Of a stretch of 64,000 nucleotides of DNA, positions 18,110 through 27,269 are shown piece by piece. The translations under genes and the position numbers were made by a program. The stretch spans positions 186,001-250,000 of the forward strand of contig NZ_JAHKPO010000024.1 of assembly GCF_018860365.1 (NCBI RefSeq), given 5' to 3'. The stretch is from Arenibacter algicola. GTDB lineage: Bacteria; Bacteroidota; Bacteroidia; Flavobacteriales; Flavobacteriaceae. Each line of letters starts with the position of its first letter. Position 1 is the first letter of the stretch. The notes under the pieces are model-generated. The model saw only the letters and a list, made by a program, of their open reading frames with translations, searched no databases and was not told the origin of the DNA.

Positions 18110-18865
18110 ATGCGCCTTAAATTATCCATATTACTGATTCTACTATTAATTGGCAGTGTTCATAGTATTGCCCCTACCCCAAGGTATACGTTAAATGATG
18201 CTCCTGAAACTGAATTTCAATTAGATCATTCCAAATGGGACATTTTACTCAAAAAGCACGTAGACGATACAGGAAATGTCAACTATAAAGGCTTTTCCGA
18301 GGATATCAAAGCACTAAAGAATTACTTGGATTATTTGGCAAAGAACCGCCCAATGGATAAGTCTCCCAAACCCGAAAGACTTGCTTATTATATAAACCTT
18401 TACAATGCCGCTACCGTAAAACTTATTTTGGACAATTATCCTACCAAAAGTATCAAGGACATCAAAAATCCATGGGGGAAAAATATTGTGCAAATGGGAG
18501 GTGAAAAAATTTCTTTGGGCGATCTGGAACACAAAATACTGCGTAAAATGGATGAACCGCGAATTCATTTTGCCATTAACTGCGCCTCTTATTCCTGTCC
18601 AAAATTATTGAACACAGCTTTTACTTCTGCCAATCTTGAAAAAATGCTGGAACAAACGGCTATAGATTTCATTAATGACCCCAAAAGAAACTTGCTATCA
18701 AAGGAAAAAGCTTCCCTATCCGAAATTTTCAACTGGTACAAAAAAGATTTTACTAAAAATGGTTCCTTGATAGATTACCTTAACAAGTATGCCTATCAAA
18801 AATTGACTTCCAATACCAAAATAAGTTATTTGAACTATAATTGGGGATTAAATGAAATTGAGTAA
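18110..18865 (+). CDS. DUF547 secreted protein
   Basis: A 251-residue exported protein, with signal peptide at about 1-19 and then a DUF547 domain. The motifs YINLYNAATVKLILDNYP and HFAINCASYSCP are diagnostic. The conserved His/Cys/Asn pattern recalls papain-like transglutaminase folds, but no activity is established. It lies 62 bases after arsM and overlaps the next gene by 14 bases. DUF547 genes recur in arsenosugar-type loci, so a role in this pathway is likely but unknown. Confidence 0.85.
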   Translation: MRLKLSILLILLLIGSVHSIAPTPRYTLNDAPETEFQLDHSKWDILLKKHVDDTGNVNYKGFSEDIKALKNYLDYLAKNRPMDKSPKPERLAYYINLYNAATVKLILDNYPTKSIKDIKNPWGKNIVQMGGEKISLGDLEHKILRKMDEPRIHFAINCASYSCPKLLNTAFTSANLEKMLEQTAIDFINDPKRNLLSKEKASLSEIFNWYKKDFTKNGSLIDYLNKYAYQKLTSNTKISYLNYNWGLNEIE

Positions 18866-19559
18866 TTCAACAACTCTTAGCATAATAATCCCAACCCTCA
18901 ATGAGGCCGCCCATATTGGTAATTTGTTGCAGCATTTAAAAGCGAACAGCAACCCCGAGAATATCAAGGAAATAATTGTTGTGGATGGTGGCAGTACGGA
19001 TGGCACCCCAAGCTTGGCAAAAGCTTTGGGAGCAAGGATCATCACCTCAGAAATGGGGCGTGCCAAACAAATGAACAAAGGCGCGGAATTGGCCACGGGC
19101 CACGTCCTTTACTTTTTGCACGCCGACACCTATCCGCCAAAAGACTTTGACCTTTATATTCTAAATGCCATACACCACAATATATCTTCGGGCTGCTTTA
19201 GAATGAAGTTCGATACCTCCAAAAAGTTTTTACGATTCTTCGCCTGGTTCAGCAGAATTAACCACAAGTTATGTAGGGGCGGCGATCAATCGCTGTTTAT
19301 TGTTAAGGACCTATTCCAAAAATCGGGCGGCTTTAATGAAAATTATATTATTTACGAAGACTCAGAATTTATTGGCCGCCTTTACAAAATATCAAATTTT
19401 ACAGTTCTGCCACATAGCGTTTTAACCTCCGCAAGAAAATATGAACAATATGGTTCTTATAAACTTCAATATCACTTTGGAATAATTCATTTGAAGAATT
19501 TATTGGGTTTTGGCCCCGACCAATTGTACCGCTATTACAAGAAAAATATCGCCCCTTAA
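18852..19559 (+). CDS. TIGR04283 family arsenosugar-associated glycosyltransferase
   Basis: A 235-residue GT2-type glycosyltransferase. SIIIPTLNEAAHIGNLL (about 10-26) opens the GT-A fold, with VVDGGSTDGT and the metal-binding region FLHADTYPP following. TIGR04283 proteins accompany ArsM in arsenosugar loci and are thought to modify the arsenoriboside. There is no membrane segment. The ATG at 18852 overlaps the DUF547 gene by 14 bases, indicating translational coupling. It is the last gene of the operon. Confidence 0.88.
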   Translation: MKLSNSTTLSIIIPTLNEAAHIGNLLQHLKANSNPENIKEIIVVDGGSTDGTPSLAKALGARIITSEMGRAKQMNKGAELATGHVLYFLHADTYPPKDFDLYILNAIHHNISSGCFRMKFDTSKKFLRFFAWFSRINHKLCRGGDQSLFIVKDLFQKSGGFNENYIIYEDSEFIGRLYKISNFTVLPHSVLTSARKYEQYGSYKLQYHFGIIHLKNLLGFGPDQLYRYYKKNIAP

Positions 19560-19565
19560 ATATCC

Positions 19566-20603
19566 CTAATTTCTGTTGTCAAAATCCAACAACACCCCTT
19601 CTGAAATCCATTTGGCAAGAGCTTGCCTATTGTCAGGGTCCAGGATACGCTTTTGGTCCTTTTTGTTTTTAATATTCCCAATCTCTATATAGGCCATGGC
19701 AGGCAAGGTATTTTTAACCAAATACAGTCCACTTCTATCTGCGAAGGTACCTTCATAATTTCTGTTAGGCTGGTACAACTGGTATTTTTTCAAAAAGGTC
19801 TCATGGATACTTTCCGCCAAACGCTTTCCATTCTTACTTTTCTCATGATGATAGAAAAACACGTCTATATTCTGGCCCCTGCTGCGGCTATCTACATGGG
19901 TCACTATTAACCGCTGATATTTTCCCGAATTTTCCAAATAGAGTTTGTTCACTATATCAACACGCTGCTTTAAACGCATTAATTGGTTCAAAGGGATTTC
20001 CTCATTGGGATAGGCCACCTCGTCCCTATCTATTTCCAGAACACGCTGATCCCTTATACCATCATTGGAATCCCTGATAATAATGTAGGTCTTGGCCCCA
20101 TGGGATATAAGCTCCTTTGCCAATCGCAACGTAATATCGTAGGCATACTCGTCCTCAGCTATAATTTTGCCTTCATATTTTTCTATAGCACCGGGATCCG
20201 GCCCGCCGTGACCTGATATTAAATAATAAATGGCCCCTTGCAACTTATTACTTTTTATTTCAGTGGTAGCGTAATCCTTACCAAAAATATCATCGTTGAG
20301 GATATTGGATACTGCCTTAATTTCGGTAGTCTTTTTTACAACGGATTCCTCTATGGAAACAGTATCTACTGGCACGGGAGGTATAATGTATTCCCGTCCC
20401 TCATAAAGATGCATGCTATCCCGTAAATTATCTTGGTTAAGATCAACAAAATGTCCGTAGTGCCTAACCGGATTCATCCCTTGCTTCCTAAGAATGGAAT
20501 AAATACCATCTCCCTTTTCCGCAATTACGGTTTTAACCGAAGTTTGGGAGAAAACCGGAAGGGAAAAAAGGGCAACTATGCAAAATACGACAAATGGTTT
20601 CAT
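19566..20603 (-). CDS. N-acetylmuramoyl-L-alanine amidase
   Basis: A 345-residue exported peptidoglycan amidase (Amidase_3 type). The start at ATG 20603 gives a clean signal peptide (MKPFVVFCIVALFSLPVFSQ). Residues 22-75 resemble a LysM-like repeat (GDGIYSILRKQG and YEGREYIIPP). The catalytic domain shows SGHGGPDPGAI and the second zinc/glutamate region AMAYIEIGNIKN. It cleaves the amide between MurNAc and the stem peptide in daughter-cell separation. It is the distal gene after the Omp85-type barrel on the minus strand, with a 33-base gap. Confidence 0.9.
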   Translation of the reverse strand: MKPFVVFCIVALFSLPVFSQTSVKTVIAEKGDGIYSILRKQGMNPVRHYGHFVDLNQDNLRDSMHLYEGREYIIPPVPVDTVSIEESVVKKTTEIKAVSNILNDDIFGKDYATTEIKSNKLQGAIYYLISGHGGPDPGAIEKYEGKIIAEDEYAYDITLRLAKELISHGAKTYIIIRDSNDGIRDQRVLEIDRDEVAYPNEEIPLNQLMRLKQRVDIVNKLYLENSGKYQRLIVTHVDSRSRGQNIDVFFYHHEKSKNGKRLAESIHETFLKKYQLYQPNRNYEGTFADRSGLYLVKNTLPAMAYIEIGNIKNKKDQKRILDPDNRQALAKWISEGVLLDFDNRN

Positions 20604-20636
20604 GACCAACATGATACTAATTTTACACAAATATTA

Positions 20637-21896
20637 TCAAAAATACTGCCCAATTCCAAAAACAATCCCTTGTGAGGCATTTTTTGTGACCCCATAACCA
20701 TAATCTATTCTGAAAATAGCGTTAAATATGCGCTTATGTATAAATCTGAAACCAATGCCTGGATAAATCCTTAGATTTTCACTATCCATAAAATCACTAA
20801 AATCTCCCCCAGGGTTACGCCATGTTCCTGAATCGACAAAAAAATTGCCCTGTAATACAAACCAATCCTTGTCTATAAAACTATATCTATATTCCGTATT
20901 AAACACTAAGGTGGCCGTACCCCTGTCTATTTTATTTCCCACACCCCGTATATTAATATTGTTATCTACCGAAAAAGGAGCAAAAGGTGTATCAATATTG
21001 CTGGCAATGCCCAAACGCAAGCGATTAGCCCAATTTCCTCGATATCCTATCCTTTTAAAATAGACAAAGTCATTGATCCCAATTAAGAATTCAGGTAAAT
21101 TTTCATTGGGACTTTTGACATATTGAAAATTTAAAGTGCTGCCAAAACCTGAACGATAATGATAATCATATTTTATATTCTCGTAATAGTAGATAGCCTT
21201 ATACAAATATTTGTCCACTTGTAATTCTTGGGGGACATTTGGGCTGGTAGCACCAGTCAGATAACTGTAATCTTCTGTAAACAAATTAATTCCAAAGTCG
21301 ATCCTGTTCTTGTTGTTGATGTTGTACAAACCCAAAATTTCAAAAGCCTTGTTGTTATATCTGTAATCCGCTGTATTATTGTTAATAAAAACTGGTTCTT
21401 GGGTTGTAATATTATTGTAACTAAGTGCAAATCCAAAGTTGCCCCTAATAATATAAGGCACCCTCAAGTTTATTCCATAAGAATTAAAGATATCCCTTTG
21501 ATAAAATCCACCCAATATCATGTTTCTGCCAAAAAGATTGTACTCTTGCAACCCTATTTTAAATGCAAATTCGTCGTTGGTCGAAGTATAAAGATTGGCG
21601 AAAGGAATTAAAGTAAAATGTTCTTCAACCGTATAAATAACAAATTTCTGGTCATCCGAATCGGTTTCCACACTAAAAATAGCATTGGCAATGGAAGGCA
21701 ATTGTTTTAAGCGTTGAACGTCTTCTTTCAAAGCCACAGAATCCAATAAACTGCCCGACTTCACCTTTATAAGATTTTCTAAAAAAGAAACACTAGTCCT
21801 AGTGGCCCCATTAATGTTCACGGCAGTAACCGTAGGTTGCTGGGTGTATCCTGCTAAAAATAAAAAAAACAATAATACACTTAAACCAATTTTCAT
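20637..21896 (-). CDS. Omp85-type outer-membrane barrel with one POTRA-like domain
   Basis: A 419-residue outer-membrane protein. It has a signal peptide (about 1-18), a POTRA-like segment (TVTAVNINGATRTSVSFLENLI onward, about 22-90), and a predicted beta-barrel to the C-terminal phenylalanine. The C-terminal third has the surface-antigen (D15) pattern, including IRGVGNKIDRG and GIGFRF. It is shorter than BamA (one POTRA rather than five), so it belongs to the TamA/ShlB-like side of the family, with unknown cargo. ATG 21896 is chosen over TTG 21902. It probably shares a transcript with the downstream amidase. Confidence 0.8.
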   Translation of the reverse strand: MKIGLSVLLFFLFLAGYTQQPTVTAVNINGATRTSVSFLENLIKVKSGSLLDSVALKEDVQRLKQLPSIANAIFSVETDSDDQKFVIYTVEEHFTLIPFANLYTSTNDEFAFKIGLQEYNLFGRNMILGGFYQRDIFNSYGINLRVPYIIRGNFGFALSYNNITTQEPVFINNNTADYRYNNKAFEILGLYNINNKNRIDFGINLFTEDYSYLTGATSPNVPQELQVDKYLYKAIYYYENIKYDYHYRSGFGSTLNFQYVKSPNENLPEFLIGINDFVYFKRIGYRGNWANRLRLGIASNIDTPFAPFSVDNNINIRGVGNKIDRGTATLVFNTEYRYSFIDKDWFVLQGNFFVDSGTWRNPGGDFSDFMDSENLRIYPGIGFRFIHKRIFNAIFRIDYGYGVTKNASQGIVFGIGQYF

Positions 21897-22001
21897 TATC
21901 AATGTGCAATTATATGGGAAGAGTAATCATGAATTAAATATGAAAAGGCTCCAAAAACCAAAAGGACCAAGTTCAATGATTCGGAAACCTGAAAGTAAAC
22001 C

Positions 22002-23003
22002 CTAATACATCTTATAGAAACTCTTTATCACCTCTTGGGCCGGCTTATTTTGTGGGGTAAACCTATTATCGTTTATCCCACCCGCCTTTTCATGATCAAT
22101 AAACCATTTCCACACAAATCCTCCGGCAAACCACTCCTCCTTCCAAAATTCTTCAAAAATAGCTTTGGTAGCATTTGCCTGGGCCTCAAGATTTACATCG
22201 TCCTGACTATGATCCACCAACCAAGGTTTCTTTGCCGTGTAATTATTACTTCTATATCCGTATTCCGTGAAAATAATTGGTTTGTTTTTCATCAAGGCCA
22301 ACGACCTTATTTTTTCTTTATGAGGCTGCCACCCCCTCCTTAATTGTTCCACAGTAGGGGTCCTCTCATCACTCAGCGGAAAGTAGGCATCTATCCCTAT
22401 TAAATCCAGATCATCCCAAAAAGGCGTCCTTCCATATTCGTCCCAATTGGCAGCATAGGTAAGTTTCCCCTTATAAACACTCCTGATTTTTTTGATAAGT
22501 CCTACCCAATACTCCGGTCTATGATTAACAAATTGCTCCAACTCGGTTCCTATACAAAATGCGTCGGCTTGGGTTTCCTGCGCCAAAGTAGCATAAGTCA
22601 CAATAAAGTTGGTATAAGAATTCTCCAAGGCCTTCCAATTTTCCTCAGAATTCATGGTTAAGTTACCTGTAAATTCACCCCTGGAAATCCATATTTGGGG
22701 CTTCAACATTACCTTTAAGCCATTCTGGTGCAAGATGTCTATATATTGTCTGGCCCCAGTCCTTGTTTCCCCGAACCATTGTCTTGAGGTGTCGAAAATA
22801 ATTTCCGGTGAATCTGCATCCCTTATAAATCCAAAAGGCATAACTGCAGCACACTTGGCATTGACATTCCTCACGGCATCAACATGTTCTTGTGAAACCT
22901 TATCCCTAGAGGCCACGAAACTTACTCCATTAAATTTCTCAACGGCCTGACCGCTACAACCAAGCTGTAAAAAAATTAAGATAAGTAGGCCCAGATTTCG
23001 CAT
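22002..23003 (-). CDS. GH113-like glycoside hydrolase lipoprotein
   Basis: A 333-residue lipoprotein (lipobox LQLGC, C16) with a TIM-barrel of the GH113/clan GH-A type. Candidate acid/base is E154 in IGTELEQF and nucleophile E247 in IFTEYGYRS; GFVWKWF near the end is also typical. GH113 members act on beta-1,4-mannans, and related TIM-barrel proteins occur in Bacteroidota envelopes. ATG 23003 is chosen over the TTG at 23006. There are no polysaccharide-utilisation genes around it, so the substrate is open. Confidence 0.7.
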   Translation of the reverse strand: MRNLGLLILIFLQLGCSGQAVEKFNGVSFVASRDKVSQEHVDAVRNVNAKCAAVMPFGFIRDADSPEIIFDTSRQWFGETRTGARQYIDILHQNGLKVMLKPQIWISRGEFTGNLTMNSEENWKALENSYTNFIVTYATLAQETQADAFCIGTELEQFVNHRPEYWVGLIKKIRSVYKGKLTYAANWDEYGRTPFWDDLDLIGIDAYFPLSDERTPTVEQLRRGWQPHKEKIRSLALMKNKPIIFTEYGYRSNNYTAKKPWLVDHSQDDVNLEAQANATKAIFEEFWKEEWFAGGFVWKWFIDHEKAGGINDNRFTPQNKPAQEVIKSFYKMY

Positions 23004-23047
23004 CAATAAAGAATTTGAACTCTAAATTAGGCTATTTATTGGTCATT

Positions 23048-23926
23048 TTAAAAAATAGCCCGTAAGCCTAAGTTAAATGTTTGTCCCAAACCTGTGTTTT
23101 CACCTCGTACAAAATTGGTGTATAAAGCTTCTATATTTAAAGCATTTGTTAACTGATATTTTACACCACCTCCCAAGGCCGTATAGTTTTGAGCAAAATT
23201 ATTCCCTAAATCCAATCTTTGGGAGTGTTGTGCCAGAGCCAAAATGGTAAATTTAGAACTTGGAAAATAACTTAAAAATATCCCCGGAGACAAGTTTAAG
23301 CTGTTATTAGCAAAGCTTTCACCAGCTTTTCCGAAACTTAATTCAGAATTTAGTTCAGTAAACAATTGCCATTTCCTATTGGAAAAAGTAAGGTCATAAA
23401 AAAATCGGTTTTGCCATATGTAACCTTTTTGATCCAAAAACACCCCATTTTCGGTTTCATTATCCACAAGTGGAATAAAAAAGGAACTCTGAATTGAAAA
23501 ATTACTCAGCGCTTCAATAGGTACAAATTTTACGGAAGGAGCTATAGAAGTTATCCCAGACCTGGCCGTAGTATTTTCTCCATCGAACTTAAAAACATCC
23601 AAGGCATCTCTTCCACCAACAACATTGGACCTTAGCTCTATAATAGCACCAAGATTCCATCTATTATTTTCACCCGTGCCCGTATATACCTCAATAGTAG
23701 AAGTGAAAAATGTTTTTCGGGCCTCCTTACCACTGGAAAAAGTACTTTTCGTTTCCGTATAAAGATTATTAAACCATTTTAAATCCCATTGCCCTTTACC
23801 CATTAATTTAGAGGGAGTGTACTGTTGAATATTACTATCCGTATCCTGGTCAAAATCTTGGGAAATACCCATTGTAAAAACAAAGAAAGCAACCATTAAG
23901 GGCCATTTATTTTGAATGTTTTTCAT
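23048..23926 (-). CDS. predicted outer-membrane beta-barrel protein
   Basis: A 292-residue exported protein with signal peptide (about 1-22), then alternating hydrophobic strands ending in FNLGLRAIF with a C-terminal phenylalanine, typical of an outer-membrane barrel. Segments such as RWNLGAIIELRSNV, LSPGIFLSYFPSSKF and LNIEALYTNF look like amphipathic strands. I recognise no specific family beyond transporter-like barrels of Bacteroidota. It is 44 bases upstream of the GH113-like gene on the same strand, so the two may be cotranscribed. Confidence 0.6.
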   Translation of the reverse strand: MKNIQNKWPLMVAFFVFTMGISQDFDQDTDSNIQQYTPSKLMGKGQWDLKWFNNLYTETKSTFSSGKEARKTFFTSTIEVYTGTGENNRWNLGAIIELRSNVVGGRDALDVFKFDGENTTARSGITSIAPSVKFVPIEALSNFSIQSSFFIPLVDNETENGVFLDQKGYIWQNRFFYDLTFSNRKWQLFTELNSELSFGKAGESFANNSLNLSPGIFLSYFPSSKFTILALAQHSQRLDLGNNFAQNYTALGGGVKYQLTNALNIEALYTNFVRGENTGLGQTFNLGLRAIF

Positions 23927-24318
23927 TTCTATACTATGTTATGTTTAGTTCTTATAATAGGTCGGCCAATTTCAAAACCATTACATGGGGCCAAAAAAAA
24001 TACGGTCTATTTAATACCCGATCTGCAAATTGCAACTAAGATTTATTTAATTTCAAAAAACCTGCAATTCAGGCACTTTAATAGTGCTTAACAGTTTAAG
24101 TTTCCCTAACACCTTCAAAAATCCCAAAAAAGTATCACATATTTATTACAAAATATTTTTTTAAGTTAGTATTTATCTAGGGTATCTAGGCGCATATCCC
24201 GATTTGATTTAAAAAAATCCAAATACCAGATAACAACAATTCCTGATGATAGACATTCCATATTAGAAACAAACTTAGATTTCATTAGCTTTGCCAAATA
24301 TTTAAATAAATAGTACCG
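23927..24318. other. AT-rich intergenic region
   Basis: About 390 bases between divergent genes. No gene or RNA is recognised. It holds the trmB promoter box at 24286-24293. Confidence 0.5.
24286..24293 (+). promoter_or_regulatory. trmB promoter -7 box
   Basis: TAGCTTTG matches TAnnTTTG and ends 25 bases before the GTG start at 24319. Confidence 0.5.
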
Positions 24319-24990
24319 GTGGGAAGTAAGAATAAGCTGAAGCGATTCAAAGAGAATGAAACCTTTAAGAATGTAGTTCAACCCAACAGGGAGGAAATTA
24401 CTAATGGCACTTTCTCCTTAAAAGGTAAATGGAATGAATTTTTTGGCAATGACAACCCTATAGTTTTGGAGTTGGGCTGTGGTAAAGGTGAATACACCAT
24501 TGGGATGGCCAAGCAAAATAAAAATAAAAACTTCATTGGAATAGATATCAAGGGAGCCCGCTTTTGGCGTGGTGCCAAAACGGCCATAGAAGAGAATGTA
24601 TCCAATGCTGCCTTTTTAAGAACCCAAATAGAATTAATTGACGGACTTTTTGCCGCCAATGAAGTTTCCGAGATCTGGATTACCTTTCCAGACCCCCAAA
24701 TTAAATATAAGCGCACCAAGCACCGACTTACCAATGAGGCTTTTTTGGAGAAATACAAATTGATTCTTAAGGAAGATGGTGTAGTCAATCTAAAAACCGA
24801 TAGCGAATTTATGCACGGCTACACCTTGGGCCTTTTACACGGAAAAGGATTGGAAGTACTCTATGCCAATCATGATGTATATAAAAACGAAGGTAGCCCA
24901 AAAGAGGTTTTGGAAATACAGACTTTCTACGAAAAACAGTATCTTGAAAAAGGAAAACCGATCACCTATATCAAGTTTAGAATTAGTTAA
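24319..24990 (+). CDS. trmB: tRNA (guanine-N7-)-methyltransferase (GTG start)
   Basis: A 223-residue SAM-dependent enzyme that makes m7G46 in tRNA. Motifs: LELGCGKGEYT (SAM loop), FIGIDIKGARFWRG and TFPDPQIKYKRTKHRLT, the TrmB signature. The start is a GTG at 24319, giving the usual N-terminus GSKNKLKRF. It is followed 3 bases later by the LysE-type gene, so the run trmB, lysE-type and alkyltransferase-like is probably one transcript. Confidence 0.95.
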   Translation: MGSKNKLKRFKENETFKNVVQPNREEITNGTFSLKGKWNEFFGNDNPIVLELGCGKGEYTIGMAKQNKNKNFIGIDIKGARFWRGAKTAIEENVSNAAFLRTQIELIDGLFAANEVSEIWITFPDPQIKYKRTKHRLTNEAFLEKYKLILKEDGVVNLKTDSEFMHGYTLGLLHGKGLEVLYANHDVYKNEGSPKEVLEIQTFYEKQYLEKGKPITYIKFRIS

Positions 24991-24993
24991 ACC

Positions 24994-25623
24994 ATGGAAC
25001 ATTTGCTAATCCTTTTTTTTGCCACATTTTCAGCTGCCTTCATGGCCACTGTTCCACCAGGGCTATTGAACATGAATGCTGCAAAAATTAGTGTGGAAAA
25101 GGGTAAGACCAATGGTATTATTTTTAGTCTGGGGGTGTCTACCATGATCATTATCCAGGCCTATATTTCAGTGTTGATTTCCAAATTTCTATTCAAACAT
25201 CCGGAGATTATAGACCTTCTTTTAAAAATTGCTCTTATTGTCTTTGCTTTTTTTACCATCTATTTCTTTCTAAAGGGCAAGAAAAATAAACTTAATCGAC
25301 CCAAAATAGTTAAGGTAAGCAAGAGAAATAGTTTCTTTAAAGGAGTATTGTTGGCGGCGGTAAATTTACTGACCATTCCCTATTACAGTGGCTTGAATGC
25401 CATGTGGAACGCCTCCGGCTGGATAAAATTTCAATTCCGCGATATAGCCACCTTTATTCTAGCTGCCGGATGCGGCACTTTTACAGTACTCTATTTGTAC
25501 ACGGTCTATTTTACCAAATTGGAAACCAAGAACAACGGGTTTTCAAAAAATTCCAATTATATCTTAAGTGCCTTAATGATGCTGCTATTGGTGATTACCT
25601 TAATACGTATTTTTTATACCTGA
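24994..25623 (+). CDS. LysE family exporter
   Basis: A 209-residue membrane protein with about six helices. Its N-terminal region (ATFSAAFMATVPPGLLNM) carries the PPGLLN/PGP-type motif of LysE/RhtB amino-acid exporters. The substrate cannot be told. The stop overlaps the next ATG (TGATG at 25621-25625), suggesting coupled translation with the alkyltransferase-like gene. Confidence 0.8.
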   Translation: MEHLLILFFATFSAAFMATVPPGLLNMNAAKISVEKGKTNGIIFSLGVSTMIIIQAYISVLISKFLFKHPEIIDLLLKIALIVFAFFTIYFFLKGKKNKLNRPKIVKVSKRNSFFKGVLLAAVNLLTIPYYSGLNAMWNASGWIKFQFRDIATFILAAGCGTFTVLYLYTVYFTKLETKNNGFSKNSNYILSALMMLLLVITLIRIFYT

Positions 25624-25958
25624 TGAAACCCGAAAATGAAAACTTTTTTGAAAAAGTATATGCAGTGGCCAGGCAAATACCATATGGACGGGTTACCTCA
25701 TATGGTGCCATTGCCAAATATCTAGGTACCGCCAGAAGCGCTAGAATGGTGGGATGGGCCATGAACGGCGCCCACAAAATTGGAGATATTCCCGCTCATA
25801 GGGTAGTTAACAGAAAAGGGCTGTTAACAGGAAAACATCATTTTGAAGGCACTAATTTAATGCAGCAGTTATTGGAAAATGAGGGAATAGAAGTGGTGGA
25901 TAATCAAATCGTGGATTTTGAAAATCTCTTTTGGGATCCCTGGCAAGAATTGAAGTAA
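25623..25958 (+). CDS. alkyltransferase-like protein (MGMT family, PAHR active site)
   Basis: A 111-residue protein of the O6-methylguanine methyltransferase DNA-binding family. Start at 25623 (MKPENENFFEKVY); the frame stays open upstream to 25404 but that part overlaps the LysE-type gene. The helix-turn-helix region (YGAIAKYLGTARSARMVGWAM) is intact. The active-site motif reads PAHR (57-60) with alanine at A58 in place of the methyl-accepting cysteine. That makes it an alkyltransferase-like (ATL) protein, which binds O6-alkylguanine and hands lesions to nucleotide excision repair rather than repairing them. Coupled to the upstream gene. Confidence 0.88.
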   Translation: MKPENENFFEKVYAVARQIPYGRVTSYGAIAKYLGTARSARMVGWAMNGAHKIGDIPAHRVVNRKGLLTGKHHFEGTNLMQQLLENEGIEVVDNQIVDFENLFWDPWQELK

Positions 25959-26070
25959 TTTTCTTGATTACAATTGCCGATAATATTGGATAAATCGCAA
26001 CGTATAAAGGATACTTATTGCCTTATTTTACTTTTCAATTACCTTCCTTCCTAATCTCGCTCCTAAGCCC

Positions 26071-26078
26071 TATCTTTG
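26071..26078 (+). promoter_or_regulatory. promoter -7 box of the mrp gene
   Basis: TATCTTTG matches TAnnTTTG, 46 bases before the ATG at 26125. Confidence 0.5.
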
Positions 26079-26124
26079 TAATTTAGAATCAGTTTTAATA
26101 ATGACTGAATAAGAATGATTTAGG

Positions 26125-27267
26125 ATGAAATTAGACAAGAAAGACATACTTAAAGCCCTTGAAAACATCACTGTCCCAGGAGAAGGACAGAATATGGTGG
26201 AAAGTGGCGCGGTTAAAAATATTATGGTTTTTGGGGACGAGGTAGTTGTTGATATTACCATTTCCAACCCAAGTTTACAGGCGAGAAAGAAAACCGAAGT
26301 TGAAATTTTGAAGGTGATACACGAGAAGGTCTACAACAAGGCCAAGATTACCGTGAACGTAAAAGTGGATGCCCCCGCTGCCAAGCCCAAGGTTAATGAG
26401 ATAAAAGGAAAACCCATCCCAGGGATTAAAAATATTATTGCGGTCGCTTCTGGAAAAGGAGGGGTAGGAAAATCCACGGTTACGGCAAATTTGGCCGTCA
26501 CCTTAGCTAAAATGGGGTTTAAAGTGGGCCTATTGGACGCAGACATTTATGGTCCTTCCATGCCCATCATGTTCGATGTTGCCCAGGAAAAACCTTTGGC
26601 CGTAAATATTGAAGGGAAATCCAAAATGAAGCCCGTAGAAAATTATGGCGTAAAACTCTTGTCCATTGGATTTTTTACCCAACCCAATCAGGCGGTAATT
26701 TGGAGAGGCCCCATGGCTGCCAAAGCGCTCAATCAAATGATTTTTGACGCCCATTGGGGTGAGTTGGATTTTATGTTGCTGGATCTTCCTCCAGGAACGG
26801 GGGATATACATTTAAGCATTATGCAATCCTTACCAATTACAGGGGCAGTGGTAGTAAGCACCCCGCAGGAAGTGGCCTTGGCCGATGCCCGAAAGGGAGT
26901 GGCCATGTTCCAACAAGATTCCATAAATGTACCCGTGTTGGGAATCATAGAAAATATGGCGTATTTTACACCAGAGGAATTGCCCAATAACAAATATTAT
27001 ATTTTTGGAAAAGAAGGAGCCAAGCATTTGTCAGAGGATTTAAATGTTCCTTTTTTAGGGGAGATACCTCTAATCCAAAGTATTAGGGAAGCCGGTGATG
27101 TAGGAAGGCCAGCGGCACTACAAACGGCAACTGCAATTGAAACAGCTTTTGAGGAAATTACAAAAAATGTAGTTCAGGAAGTGGTGGATAGAAACAAAAG
27201 TTTACCTCCAACGGAGGCTATTAAAATAACTACAATGGCAGGTTGTTCGGCTGTTAAAAAGAAGTAA
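26125..27267 (+). CDS. mrp: Mrp/NBP35 family Fe-S carrier ATPase
   Basis: A 380-residue P-loop ATPase of the Mrp/ApbC family that carries or assembles Fe-S clusters for apoproteins. An N-terminal MIP18-like domain (about 1-85) precedes the deviant Walker A GKGGVGKS (110-117); LDADIYGPSMP and LDLPPGTGDIHLS are further signatures. The CxxC pair that many Mrp proteins carry near NMAYF is absent here (NMAYFTPEELPNNKYY). A lone cysteine sits at the C-terminus (AGCSAVKKK). A NifU-like gene follows 2 bases later, supporting an Fe-S role. Confidence 0.93.
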   Translation: MKLDKKDILKALENITVPGEGQNMVESGAVKNIMVFGDEVVVDITISNPSLQARKKTEVEILKVIHEKVYNKAKITVNVKVDAPAAKPKVNEIKGKPIPGIKNIIAVASGKGGVGKSTVTANLAVTLAKMGFKVGLLDADIYGPSMPIMFDVAQEKPLAVNIEGKSKMKPVENYGVKLLSIGFFTQPNQAVIWRGPMAAKALNQMIFDAHWGELDFMLLDLPPGTGDIHLSIMQSLPITGAVVVSTPQEVALADARKGVAMFQQDSINVPVLGIIENMAYFTPEELPNNKYYIFGKEGAKHLSEDLNVPFLGEIPLIQSIREAGDVGRPAALQTATAIETAFEEITKNVVQEVVDRNKSLPPTEAIKITTMAGCSAVKKK

Positions 27268-27269
27268 TT

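Noticed and set aside
24166-24381. 71-codon minus-strand frame upstream of and overlapping trmB
   Set aside because: Overlaps the trmB start and promoter on the other strand; no protein-like features.
25404-25622. N-terminal extension of the alkyltransferase-like gene
   Set aside because: It runs inside the LysE-type gene and has no similarity to the family; TGATG overlap gives a normal start at 25623.
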